Below are positions 39,127-49,129 of a stretch of 64,000 nt of DNA, piece after piece (positions within the stretch are counted from its first letter, which is position 1; the number at the start of each line of letters is the position of its first letter). Location of the stretch: positions 124,001 through 188,000 of the forward strand of contig NZ_JBHTIH010000007.1 in the NCBI RefSeq assembly GCF_042677045.1. The letters run 5' to 3'. This stretch comes from Lysobacter_K koreensis. Its GTDB lineage: Bacteria; Pseudomonadota; Gammaproteobacteria; Xanthomonadales; Xanthomonadaceae. Below the pieces are notes generated by a model. It searched no databases and was not told the DNA's origin. It saw only the letters and a list, made by a program, of their open reading frames with translations. The translations under genes and the position numbers were made by a program.

Positions 39127-39990
39127 TCAAACCGCCGCGGCGCCGCCGACGATCTCGGAGATCTCTTGCGTGATCGCGGCCTGGCGGGCCTTGTTGTAGA
39201 CCAGTTGCAGCGTGCCGATCAGCTTGGTGGCGTTGTCCGACGCGGACTTCATCGCGACCATGCGCGCGGCGTGCTCGGACGCCACGTTCTCCAGCACCGC
39301 CTGGTACACCAGCGACTCGATGTAGCGGGTCAGGACGTGGTTGAGCACGGTCTCCGCATCGGGTTCGTAGATGTAGTCCCAGTCGTGGTGGGCGACCTGC
39401 GTCTCCGGCTCCGGCAGCGGCAGCAGCTGCTCGAACGCGGCGCGCTGGGTCATGGTGTTGACGAAATCGTTGTAGCAGATGAACACGCGGTCGAGACTGC
39501 CGGCGCTGTAGCTGTCCAGCATCACCTTGATCACGCCGACCAGCTGCTCCAGCTTGGGCTGGTCGCCCAGGTGGGTGACCGAGGCCAGCATGTTGACCTT
39601 GATGCGGCGGAAGAACACCGAGGCCTTCTGGCCGATGGTGACCACGTCGACCTCGACGCCCTGCTCCTGCCACTTGCGGATCTCGCCGAGCAGTTTGCGG
39701 AACAGGTTGTTGTTGAGGCCGCCGGCCAGTCCGCGGTCGGACGAGACGATGACGTAGCCGACGCGCTTGGGATCCTGGCGCTCGATCATGTACGGGTGCT
39801 GGTAGTCGGCATTGGCCTGCGCCAGGTGGCCGATCACCTGCTTCATCACCCGCGCGTACGGGCGCGAGGTCTTCATCCGCTCCTGCGCCTTGCGGATCTT
39901 GGAAGCCGAGACCATCTCGAGCGCGCGCGTCACCTTGCGGGTGTTCTGCACGCTCTTGATCTTGGTTTTGATTTCTCTGCCGCCGGCCAT
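39127..39990 (-). CDS. atpG: ATP synthase F1 subunit gamma
   Basis: Rotor shaft subunit of 287 residues: MAGGREIKTKIKSVQNTRKV at the start, VIVSSDRGLAGGLNNNLFRK in the middle, and the C-terminal ASDNATKLIGTLQLVYNKAR helix that turns inside the alpha3beta3 ring. Sequence and length are normal. Confidence 0.98.
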   Translation of the reverse strand: MAGGREIKTKIKSVQNTRKVTRALEMVSASKIRKAQERMKTSRPYARVMKQVIGHLAQANADYQHPYMIERQDPKRVGYVIVSSDRGLAGGLNNNLFRKLLGEIRKWQEQGVEVDVVTIGQKASVFFRRIKVNMLASVTHLGDQPKLEQLVGVIKVMLDSYSAGSLDRVFICYNDFVNTMTQRAAFEQLLPLPEPETQVAHHDWDYIYEPDAETVLNHVLTRYIESLVYQAVLENVASEHAARMVAMKSASDNATKLIGTLQLVYNKARQAAITQEISEIVGGAAAV

Positions 39991-40000
39991 TTCTCTTCTC

Positions 40001-40070
40001 GGTAGGGCGGGCTCAAGCCCGCCGTGCGATATCAGCTTTGCAACGAAGGCGGGCCAGGGCCCGCCCTACG
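40001..40070. repeat. REP-like elements between atpA and atpG
   Basis: TAGGGCGGGCTCAAGCCCGCC at 40003-40023 and GGCGGGCCAGGGCCCGCCCTAC around 40048-40069 form two hairpins inside the 83-bp atpA-atpG gap, arranged as an inverted pair. This is the same family as in the atpD-atpC gap, with GGGCTC in place of GGGTTG. Confidence 0.85.
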
Positions 40071-40073
40071 CAA

Positions 40074-41624
<1,551 letters not shown>

Positions 41625-41692
41625 GGGGCTTTCCCTTGTGCCGGCGTTGCCGCCGGTGGTTCAAATTGATGCGGGTGTGGTTGCGAGGCCGA

Positions 41693-42220
41693 TCAGTTGG
41701 CCAGCGTGGTCTGCAGGCGCGCGAGCTTGCCGCGCAGCGAACCGTCGATGACCACGTCGCCGGCGTCGATCACCGCGCCGCCGATCAAGGCTTCATCGAC
41801 CGCGGTTTCGACCTCGACCTCGCGGCCGAAGCGCTGCTTCAGCGCCGCGGTGAGGCTGGCCAGCTCGGACTGCGGCAAGGCCTGCGCGGAGGTGATGCGC
41901 GCCTTGACCACGCGCTGCTGGTCGGCGTGCAGCTGTTCGAACAGGCCGGCGATCTCCGGCAGCAACGGCAGCCGGCGGTTGTCGGCGAGCACGCCCAGGA
42001 AGCGGGTGAACGCCGGATCCGCGCCGTCCGCGGCCAGCAGGCCGACGGCGTCGGCGGCCGACAGGCGCGGGTGGGCGAGCAGCGCGCGCGCCTGCGGATC
42101 GGCCGCGACGCGGGCCGCAAACGCGAGCGCTTGCGACCACGCAGCGGCATGGCCGCCGTCACGCGCCAGCGAAAACGCGGCGCGGGCGTACGGGCGGGCG
42201 AGGGTCAGGGCCTGGCTCAT
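41693..42220 (-). CDS. atpH: ATP synthase F1 subunit delta
   Basis: Peripheral-stalk subunit of 175 residues: ARPYARAAFSLARDGG near the start and VDEALIGGAVIDAGDVVIDG then SLRGKLARLQTTLAN at the end, as expected for delta/OSCP. It lies 17 nt after atpF. Confidence 0.96.
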   Translation of the reverse strand: MSQALTLARPYARAAFSLARDGGHAAAWSQALAFAARVAADPQARALLAHPRLSAADAVGLLAADGADPAFTRFLGVLADNRRLPLLPEIAGLFEQLHADQQRVVKARITSAQALPQSELASLTAALKQRFGREVEVETAVDEALIGGAVIDAGDVVIDGSLRGKLARLQTTLAN

Positions 42221-42237
42221 CGGTCAGTGCGCTCCGA

Positions 42238-42708
42238 TCAGAGCTGCGCGGCCAGATCGTCGAGCAACACCTTGTGGGTGTTGGCGTCGATCTCGCGCTT
42301 GAGCAGCTTCTCGGCGCCGGACACGGCCAGCAGCGACACCTGCTTGCGCAGGTCCTCGCGGGCGCGGTTGGCGGACGCGACGATCTCGGCGTCCGACAGC
42401 GCCTTCTGGCGCGCGGCTTCGGCGAGCGCGTCGTTCTTGGCCTGGTCGATGATCTGGTTGGCACGCTGGTGCGCCTGATCGATGACCTCGTTGGCCTTGA
42501 CGCGGGCGTCGCGCATCGCCGAATCGGCGTTCTGCTGCGCCTGCGCGAGGGCCTTCTGGCTGTTATCGGCAGCCGCCAGGCCTTCGGCGATTTTCTTCTG
42601 GCGTTCTTCGATGGCCGCGTTCAGCGGCGGCCAAATGAACTTCATCGTGAACCAGACCAGGATCGCGAAGGAGAGCATCTGACCGAAGAAAGTCATGTTG
42701 AGATTCAT
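42238..42708 (-). CDS. atpF: ATP synthase Fo subunit b
   Basis: Peripheral-stalk subunit of 156 residues with one N-terminal membrane helix (FFGQMLSFAILVWFTMKFIW) and a long charged helix (IEERQKKIAEGLAAADNSQK onward) that binds delta. Length matches Escherichia coli b. Confidence 0.97.
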   Translation of the reverse strand: MNLNMTFFGQMLSFAILVWFTMKFIWPPLNAAIEERQKKIAEGLAAADNSQKALAQAQQNADSAMRDARVKANEVIDQAHQRANQIIDQAKNDALAEAARQKALSDAEIVASANRAREDLRKQVSLLAVSGAEKLLKREIDANTHKVLLDDLAAQL

Positions 42709-42811
42709 GACGGGTCCTCGAGGTATTGCTGAGAGGTAGTGCTAAGCGGTCGGCAACGGGCCGACCGACGACATCCGCCCGCAGCCACGGGCCGCGGGCG
42801 GACGGGGTGGA

Positions 42812-43096
42812 TCAACCGCCGGTGGTCAGGCGCGAGGTGATCTCGCCGATCAGCGGGTTGCCGGTGGCCAGGTACAGCGCGATCGCGACGCCGATGATGA
42901 ACGCGGCGTCGATCAGGCCGGCCAGCAGGAACATGCGGCCCTGCAGCATCGGCACCAGCTCCGGCTGGCGGGCGGCGGACTCGAGGAACTTCGCACCCAT
43001 GATCGCGATGCCAAGGCAGGCACCCAAGGCGCCCAGACCGATGATGATGCCGATGGCGATCGCGGTCAGGCTCTGGATTTGGGCGATGAATTCCAT
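42812..43096 (-). CDS. atpE: ATP synthase Fo subunit c
   Basis: Ring-forming proteolipid of 94 residues with two membrane helices. The first contains IAIGIIIGLGALGACLGIAI; the second LLAGLIDAAFIIGVAIALYL, in which Asp of LIDAAF is the H+-carrying carboxylate. The polar loop AARQPELVPMLQGRM is conserved. AGGAGA precedes the ATG at 43096. The protein is longer than the 79-residue Escherichia coli form because of N- and C-terminal extensions. Confidence 0.96.
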   Translation of the reverse strand: MEFIAQIQSLTAIAIGIIIGLGALGACLGIAIMGAKFLESAARQPELVPMLQGRMFLLAGLIDAAFIIGVAIALYLATGNPLIGEITSRLTTGG

Positions 43097-43173
43097 GGTG
43101 GTTCTCCTGGTAAAGGTAGTGCTGGAAAGTGAAGGAACGAAACGGTGGAAGCGGAAGAAGCTGTCGAGCTGGA

Positions 43174-44007
43174 TCAGTGGCCTTCGCGGGCGCCGGCGAT
43201 GTAGACGACCGTGAGGATCATGAAGATGAAGGCTTGCAGCAGGATGATCAGGATGTGGAAGATCGCCCACGCCGAGTTGGCGATCACGCCCGGGATGAAG
43301 GTCAGCCACGTGCCCATCAGGCCGGCGATCAGCATGAACACCAGCTCGCCGCCGTACATGTTGCCGAACAGTCGCATGGCCAGCGAAACCGGCTTGACCA
43401 GCCACTCGATGATGTTCATCAGCAGGTTGACCGGCGCCATGACCACGGCCATGAAGCCGTGCGCGTGGAATGGCGCGGTCAGCAGTTCCTTGCCGAAGCC
43501 CAGGCCGCCCTTGGCGGAGATCGCGTGGCCGAGCAGGATGAAGAACACCGACACCGACAAGGCGAACGTGGTGTTGAGGTCAGCGGTGGGAACGATGCGG
43601 GAATAGGTGTGGTGCGCGGTTTCGGCGCCGGCGACCGTCTGCACCAGCCAACCCGGCAGGTCCAGCGGCAGCAGGTCCATCGTGTTCATGAACACGACCC
43701 ACATGAAGATGGTCAGCGCCAGCGGCGCGACCGAGCGACGGTCGCCGTGGAAGGTGTCTTTGACCTGGCCGTCGATGAACTCGAAGATCATCTCGACAAA
43801 GGCCTGGCCCTTGGTCGGGACGCCGGCGGTCGCCTTGCGCGCGGCCAGACCGAACCACAGCAGGAACACCAACCCCAGACCCAGGCTGACGAGCCAGGTA
43901 TCGAAGTGGAACTGGCCACCAAACATCTCCCCGGTGTTATGGGTCAGATGGTGCTTGATGTATTCGTTCAGGCCGCCCGAGCCGGTCTGTTCACTCACGA
44001 AAGACAC
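43174..44007 (-). CDS. atpB: ATP synthase Fo subunit a
   Basis: Proton-channel subunit of 277 residues with five to six helices. FHFDTWLVSLGLGLVFLLWF, the MNTMDLLPLDLPG segment, and the essential Arg in SLAMRLFGNMYGGELVFMLI are present. It starts with GTG at 44007, one base after the atpI stop; a GTG three codons later has AAGG at better spacing and is an alternative. Confidence 0.96.
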   Translation of the reverse strand: MSFVSEQTGSGGLNEYIKHHLTHNTGEMFGGQFHFDTWLVSLGLGLVFLLWFGLAARKATAGVPTKGQAFVEMIFEFIDGQVKDTFHGDRRSVAPLALTIFMWVVFMNTMDLLPLDLPGWLVQTVAGAETAHHTYSRIVPTADLNTTFALSVSVFFILLGHAISAKGGLGFGKELLTAPFHAHGFMAVVMAPVNLLMNIIEWLVKPVSLAMRLFGNMYGGELVFMLIAGLMGTWLTFIPGVIANSAWAIFHILIILLQAFIFMILTVVYIAGAREGH

Positions 44008-44008
44008 C

Positions 44009-44377
44009 TTATCGTTTCAGAAGTTGGGCCAGCACGAAGGCCAGCGTCGCCGCCAGCACTCCCACCAGCATTGGCAGCGGCGGCAGCTTCAACCCGGCTA
44101 GGCCGAGCGTAAGGACTGCAAACACCACCGCCCATTTCAGCACCACACCCGCCAGCAGCCGCCCCATCGCCGCCCCGGCCGGCTGCACGCCGCCACCGAG
44201 GGCCATGAAGGCCGATGCCGCATTCCCGGCGACCAGCGCGCCACCACCAACCGCCGCCGCGAGCGCCGAGGGCGCACTGTGGGCGAGGAAGGCCAGCGCG
44301 GCCAACGCCGTCGCGCCGGCCTGGAGGGCGATCGCGCGCGACGCCAGCCGGCGGCCTGCGGACAATGGATCGTGCAC
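44009..44377 (-). CDS. atpI: ATP synthase subunit I
   Basis: Small membrane protein that assists assembly of the c-ring. From a GTG at 44377 it has 122 residues (VHDPLSAGRRLASRAIALQA, then four hydrophobic helices ending LAATLAFVLAQLLKR), the normal length for AtpI. An ATG at 44482 would add 35 residues of low-complexity sequence, and a GCGGTTGCCGCGGCAACCGC palindrome lies in that stretch, so I prefer the GTG. No good ribosome site marks either. First gene of the operon. Confidence 0.8.
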   Translation of the reverse strand: MHDPLSAGRRLASRAIALQAGATALAALAFLAHSAPSALAAAVGGGALVAGNAASAFMALGGGVQPAGAAMGRLLAGVVLKWAVVFAVLTLGLAGLKLPPLPMLVGVLAATLAFVLAQLLKR

Positions 44378-44864
44378 GCAGGGCTCGTCGGTCGGGGGAG
44401 GACGCAAAGCGCCCGGTGAAGCCGCGGAAGTATAGGCGGCGGCGGTTGCCGCGGCAACCGCTAAACGCCATGTTTTGGCCATTGCAGCGCTGGCAGCGGC
44501 GCCTGGATGGCGCCTCGCGGGGGCGGGCACGCGGCGCCAGGTCGCAGCTTATGCACGGGCGGTCGCAATGGAGTGACCCGACAGGTAAGCGCGGCGACGC
44601 CAACGGCCTACCAACATAGCCCATGGCTATCGAGCCGAAGCGAACGTTTGATTGGAGGCCATGACGCCGTGGCCGCCGGGGCGCGACGCCATCGAACTCC
44701 ACTTGCCCGAGATGCTGCACGCGGATCGGACAGCCCTGCCTCGCCGCGGCCGTACGCTGATCGCCGGAGCTTGGCCCGGAACCTTTGCCGAAGCACCGGG
44801 TCAGACTCATTGAACGCCCCCGCCACTCTCTCCTCGTCAAGGCAAAAGCTGCGGTGGGCATCAC
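44378..44864. other. Upstream region of the atp operon
   Basis: About 490 bp. It contains a 20-nt perfect palindrome GCGGTTGCCGCGGCAACCGC near 44442-44461 and must hold the atp promoter, but I could not place convincing boxes. No other gene is supportable. Confidence 0.4.
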
Positions 44865-44892
44865 GAAGCCCCGGCCAATCGGCCGGGGCTTC
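44865..44892 (-). terminator. Terminator downstream of lpdA
   Basis: GAAGCCCCGGCC, loop AATC, GGCCGGGGCTTC: a perfect 12-bp stem 84 bp beyond the lpdA stop. It lacks a T-tract but is the only strong hairpin there. Confidence 0.75.
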
Positions 44893-44901
44893 GCCTTGTC
44901 A

Positions 44902-44971
44902 GTCATCCCGAACGCAGTGAGCGACCTGCTTGACCACGCCAAAGCAGGCCCCCCGCTGCGTTCGGGGTGAC
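44902..44971. repeat. Inverted pair of GTCATCCCGAACGCAG repeats
   Basis: Arm 44902-44931 (GTCATCCCGAACGCAGTGAG, then CGACCTGCTT) and inverted arm 44942-44971 (AAGCAGG, then GCTGCGTTCGGGGTGAC). The left arm matches 12071-12100. Copies sit just beyond operon ends. Confidence 0.75.
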
Positions 44972-44975
44972 CGCT

Positions 44976-46811
44976 CTACTTCTTCTTCGGGATATAGAGA
45001 TCGGTGATCGTGCCGTCGAACACCTCGGCGGCCATCGCCACCGATTCGCTCAGCGTCGGGTGCGGGTGGATGGTGTGCGCGATGTCGCCGACCTCGCAGC
45101 CCATCTCGATCGCGAGCGCGAGTTCGCTGATCAGGTCGCCGGCGTGCACGCCGACGATGCCGCCGCCGACGATGCGGTGGGTGGCTTCGTCGAAGATCAG
45201 CTTGGTAAAGCCTTCGCTGCGGCCGATGCCGACCGCGCGCGCACTGGCCGCCCACGGGAATTTGCCGACGCCCACCTTGAGGCCCTTGGCCTTGGCTTCG
45301 GTCTCGGTGACACCGACCCAGGCGATCTCGGGATCGGTGTAGGCCACCGAGGGGACTACCCGCGCGACCCACTCTTTCTTCTCGCCGGCGGCGACTTCGG
45401 CCGCCAGCTTGCCCTCGTGGGTGGCCTTGTGCGCGAGCATCGGATTACCGACCAGGTCGCCGATCGCGAAGATGTGCGGCACGTTGCTGCGCATCTGCCG
45501 ATCGACCGGGATGAAGCCGCGCTCGCTCACGCTGACGCCGGCTTGCTCGGCACGCAGCTTGCCGCCGTTGGGCGCGCGCCCGACCGCGACCAGCACGCGA
45601 TCGAACACCTGCGCCTCGGGTGCGGCGCCACCGGCCGCAGCCGGTTCGAACGACACCTTGATTCCCTGCTTCTGCGCCTGGGTGGCGCTGGCCTTGACCT
45701 TGAGGTGCACGACCACGCCCTGTTTCCTGAGGCGGTCGGCGAGCGGCTTGACCAGGTCGGGGTCGGTGCCCGGCATCAGCTGGTCCATGAACTCGACCAC
45801 GGTGACCTGGCTACCCAGCGCGCGGTAGACCGTCGCCATCTCCAGGCCGATGATGCCGCCGCCGACCACCAGCAAGGTCTTGGGGATGTCGGCCAGCGCG
45901 AGTGCGTCGGTGGAGTCCATCACGCGCGCGTCGTCCCACGGGAAGCCCGGCAGCTTCACCGCCTGTGAACCGGCGGCGATGATGCATTGCCCGAAACGGA
46001 TCAACTGCTTGCCATCGGCGCCTTCGACTTCCACTTCGTTCGGCGACACGAACGCGCCGGTACCGGCCACCACGCGCACCTTGCGCTGCTTGGCCATGCC
46101 GGCCAGGCCCTTGGTGAACTGCCCAATGACCTTCTCCTTGTAGGCGCGCAGGGTGTCGAGCGCGATCTTCGGCTTGCCGAAGTCGATGCCGTAGTCCTTC
46201 GCGTGCGCGGCCTCGTCGACCACGGCGGCCGCGTGCAGCAGCGCCTTCGACGGGATGCAGCCGACGTTGAGGCAAACGCCGCCCAATTGCGGATAGCGCT
46301 CGACCAGCACCGTGTCGAGGCCGAGGTCGGCGGCGCGGAACGCCGCGGTGTAGCCGCCGGGTCCGGCGCCGAGCACCAGCATCGCGCACTCGATGTCGGC
46401 CTTGCGGCCGGACGCCGGTGCACCGGCGGTAGCTGGCGCTGGCGTCGGCGGTTTCGACTCGGCCGGCGCTGCCGGCTTTGCCGGTACAGGCGCTGCAGGT
46501 GCTGCAGGTGCTGCGGGCGCAGCACTCTGTCCGCTGGTCGTGGGCGTCGCCCTCGACTCGGCGACGCCGGCTTCCGCGGATTCGAGTACCGCGATCACCG
46601 CGCCCTCGACCACCTTGTCGCCAAGCTTGACCTTGAGCTCCTTGACCACGCCGGCGGCCGACGACGGCACTTCCATCGTCGCCTTGTCCGACTCCAGCGT
46701 GACCAAGCCCTGGTCCTTGGCGACCGTGTCGCCGACCGCGACCAGCAGCTCGATCACCGGGACGCCGTCGTAATCGCCGATGTCCGGCACCTTGACTTCA
46801 ATCGTTGCCAT
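44976..46811 (-). CDS. lpdA: Dihydrolipoyl dehydrogenase with N-terminal lipoyl domain (PDH E3)
   Basis: FAD enzyme of the pyruvate dehydrogenase complex, 611 residues. An N-terminal lipoyl domain (1-75, Lys43 in LESDKATMEV) and an Ala/Pro linker (~80-125) precede the E3 body: FAD motif LVLGAGPGGYTAAFRA, redox-active GGVCLNVGCIPSKALL, NAD motif LLVVGGGIIGLEMATVY and the C-terminal HTIHPHPTLSE. The ATG at 46811 lies inside the end of the preceding gene with GGAGA upstream; the 14-nt overlap implies translational coupling. Confidence 0.96.
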   Translation of the reverse strand: MATIEVKVPDIGDYDGVPVIELLVAVGDTVAKDQGLVTLESDKATMEVPSSAAGVVKELKVKLGDKVVEGAVIAVLESAEAGVAESRATPTTSGQSAAPAAPAAPAAPVPAKPAAPAESKPPTPAPATAGAPASGRKADIECAMLVLGAGPGGYTAAFRAADLGLDTVLVERYPQLGGVCLNVGCIPSKALLHAAAVVDEAAHAKDYGIDFGKPKIALDTLRAYKEKVIGQFTKGLAGMAKQRKVRVVAGTGAFVSPNEVEVEGADGKQLIRFGQCIIAAGSQAVKLPGFPWDDARVMDSTDALALADIPKTLLVVGGGIIGLEMATVYRALGSQVTVVEFMDQLMPGTDPDLVKPLADRLRKQGVVVHLKVKASATQAQKQGIKVSFEPAAAGGAAPEAQVFDRVLVAVGRAPNGGKLRAEQAGVSVSERGFIPVDRQMRSNVPHIFAIGDLVGNPMLAHKATHEGKLAAEVAAGEKKEWVARVVPSVAYTDPEIAWVGVTETEAKAKGLKVGVGKFPWAASARAVGIGRSEGFTKLIFDEATHRIVGGGIVGVHAGDLISELALAIEMGCEVGDIAHTIHPHPTLSESVAMAAEVFDGTITDLYIPKKK

Positions 46812-47544
46812 CGTTGTCTCCTGCGGTCGCCGACACGGTGGCATCGGCATTGCCCGGCGCCGCGCTGGCGATGGCCGGCTCGCGTTCGAGTCGGTCCTGC
46901 AGCTCGCGCAATGATGCTTCCAGCTTGGCCCAGCCGCGATGGCGGTCCTCGGGGTCGTCGTCGATGGTGTCGATGATCCGCTCGCGTTGCGCCATCAGCA
47001 GTTCCGCCGGGCCGCAGCCGGGGGCGAGCCCGCTGACCCGCAACACCTCTCCGCTGGCGGGATCGCGCAGGGCGAACAGCCACACGTTGTCGTCGTGGAA
47101 CGGCGCGGCGCGGTCGGCCGGCACCAGCGCGGTCAGGGTGCGCTGCCATAGCGCCACCACGCGACGCGCGATGCCGGCGGGGATCGCCGCCTGGTCGATC
47201 AGCGGTTCCTGCTCGGTACGCAGCTCGCGGCGGGCGCCGTCGCGCGAGTTGCTCCAGTCGGAGACGCGATGCTCGGCCTTGGCGTGACGCACCGCCCAAT
47301 CGCCCTCGCCTTCGCCGGGGATCAGCACCAGCCCGCTTTCGGCGCCGCGCAGCGGCAGCAGGGTCAGGGTCAGCACCGGCGCGTCGGCATGCCGGGACAG
47401 CAACTGTTCGACGGCGCTGCCGTGGTTCTCGGTGCCCGGCGGCCAGCCGCGGCCAAGCTCAAGGCGACAGCCTTCGTCGGCACGCGCGAGCGGCGGCGCC
47501 AGCAGGATGGCGCACAGGGCCAGCATGCGTGCGGACGTGATCAT
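46798..47544 (-). CDS. Unknown exported protein between PDH E2 and E3
   Basis: A 248-residue protein with a signal peptide (MLALCAILLAPPLARA) and no recognised domain. Motifs include CRLELGRGWPPGTENHGSAV, LTLTLLPLRGAESGLVLIPG, AIPAGIARRVVALWQRTL and PGCGPAELLMAQRERIIDT; the C-terminus is acidic. It starts 7 nt after the aceF stop and overlaps lpdA by 14 nt, so it is firmly embedded in the PDH operon even though its product should be periplasmic. The function is unknown. Confidence 0.8.
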   Translation of the reverse strand: MITSARMLALCAILLAPPLARADEGCRLELGRGWPPGTENHGSAVEQLLSRHADAPVLTLTLLPLRGAESGLVLIPGEGEGDWAVRHAKAEHRVSDWSNSRDGARRELRTEQEPLIDQAAIPAGIARRVVALWQRTLTALVPADRAAPFHDDNVWLFALRDPASGEVLRVSGLAPGCGPAELLMAQRERIIDTIDDDPEDRHRGWAKLEASLRELQDRLEREPAIASAAPGNADATVSATAGDNDGND

Positions 47545-47551
47545 CGGCGCC

Positions 47552-49012
47552 TCACAGCAGCACGCGCCGCATGTCGGCCAGCAGTTGCGCGAGGTAGGCG
47601 GTGAAGCGCGCGGCGGCGGCGCCGTCGATCACGCGGTGGTCGTAGGACAGCGACAGCGGCAGCAGCAGGCGCGGCTGGAAAGCAGCGCCATCCCAGACCG
47701 GCCGCATCGCCGACTTCGACACGCCGAGGATCGCCACTTCCGGCGCGTTGACGATCGGCGTGAACGCGGTGCCGCCGATGCCGCCCAGCGAACTGATCGA
47801 GAAGCAGCCGCCGCTCATCTCGGCCGGGCCGAGCTTGCCCTCGCGCGCCTTGGCGGCCAGTTCGCCGGACTCGCGCGCGATCTGCAACACGCCCTTCTTG
47901 TCGCAGTCGCGCACCACCGGCACCACCAGCCCGTTGGGGGTGTCGGCCGCGAAGCCGATGTGGAAGTACTGCTTGAGCACCAGGTTCTCGCCGCTGGCAT
48001 CGAGCGAGGCATTGAAGTTCGGGAATTTCTGCAGCGCGCTGACGGCGGCCTTCATCAGGAACGCGAGCATGGTCAGCTTGGTGCCGTCCTTGCTCTTCTC
48101 GTTTTCCTTGTTGAGCGCGACGCGCAGAGTTTCCAGTTCGGTGATGTCGGCGTCGTCGTGCTGGGTGACGTGCGGGATCATCGCCCAGTTGCGCGCGAGG
48201 TTGGCCCCGGACAGTTTCTGGATGCGCGTCAGCGCGCGCGTCTCGGTCGGGCCGAACTTGCTGAAGTCGACCTTGGGCCACGGCAGCAGGTTGAGCCCGC
48301 CCAGGGTCGCGCCGGTGCCAGACGCCGGGGCGGCTCCCACGCCGCCGCCCTGCAGCGCGGCCTTGACGAACTTCTGCACGTCTTCCTTGCCGATCCGGCC
48401 GCCGCGCTCGGAGCCCATGACCTGCATCAAATCGACGCCGAGCTCGCGCGCGAACAGCCGCACCGCCGGGCTCGCGTACGGCACCTGGCCGGGCATCAGT
48501 TCGTCGGCGGTGAACGCGACCGGCGGGGACATGGAATTGGAAAGCCGTGGCGGCATCGCCTCCGGGTCGGTGCCCGGCGCGGACTGCGCCGCTGCGATCT
48601 CGCGCTGCGCGAGTTGGTCGGGCTGCGCGGCGACCGCGACCGGTTCGACCTTGGCGCCGGTCTCCGCGCTGCCGACGGTGGCCGCGGGTGCAACCGGCTC
48701 CGCGCGCGGCGGCGACGCCGGCACGGCGGTGTCGGCCTTCGCCGCCGGCGCCGCGGCGGCAGGCTGCTCGCCGGCCGGCTCGATCAACGCCACCACGCTG
48801 CCTTCGGCGAGGCTGTCGCCGATCTTGACCTTGATCTCGCGCACCACGCCCGCGAACGGCGCCGGTACTTCCATGGTCGCCTTGTCCGACTCCAGCGTGA
48901 CCAGGCCCTGGTCCTGGGCGACGGTGTCGCCGACCGCGACCAGCAACTCGATCACCGGCACGCCGTCGTAATCGCCGATATCCGGGACGCGTGCTTCCTT
49001 CAGCTCAGCCAT
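47552..49012 (-). CDS. aceF: Dihydrolipoyl transacetylase (PDH E2)
   Basis: Core of the pyruvate dehydrogenase complex, 486 residues. One lipoyl domain (1-75, Lys44 in LESDKATMEV), an Ala/Pro linker, a peripheral-subunit-binding domain (YASPAVRLFARELGVDL, GRIGKEDVQKFV) and the catalytic domain ending SLSYDHRVIDGAAAARF, whose His and Asp are catalytic. It has a single lipoyl domain, fewer than Escherichia coli E2. The E1 gene aceE is not in the window. Confidence 0.96.
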   Translation of the reverse strand: MAELKEARVPDIGDYDGVPVIELLVAVGDTVAQDQGLVTLESDKATMEVPAPFAGVVREIKVKIGDSLAEGSVVALIEPAGEQPAAAAPAAKADTAVPASPPRAEPVAPAATVGSAETGAKVEPVAVAAQPDQLAQREIAAAQSAPGTDPEAMPPRLSNSMSPPVAFTADELMPGQVPYASPAVRLFARELGVDLMQVMGSERGGRIGKEDVQKFVKAALQGGGVGAAPASGTGATLGGLNLLPWPKVDFSKFGPTETRALTRIQKLSGANLARNWAMIPHVTQHDDADITELETLRVALNKENEKSKDGTKLTMLAFLMKAAVSALQKFPNFNASLDASGENLVLKQYFHIGFAADTPNGLVVPVVRDCDKKGVLQIARESGELAAKAREGKLGPAEMSGGCFSISSLGGIGGTAFTPIVNAPEVAILGVSKSAMRPVWDGAAFQPRLLLPLSLSYDHRVIDGAAAARFTAYLAQLLADMRRVLL

Positions 49013-49129
49013 GTCGGGCCCTGCAATGCGCGAAAACCCTATTGTGGCCGGTGCGATGCGACAGCGCCAACCGCGCCGCGCCGCGCCAGCGGCCCGGGCG
49101 TGCGCACGTACGCCGCGGTACGCGCGCAC

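Noticed and set aside
43995..44942. Long minus-strand frame upstream of atpI
   Set aside because: It runs through a terminator and a dispersed repeat and overlaps atpI in another frame; it contains no domain.
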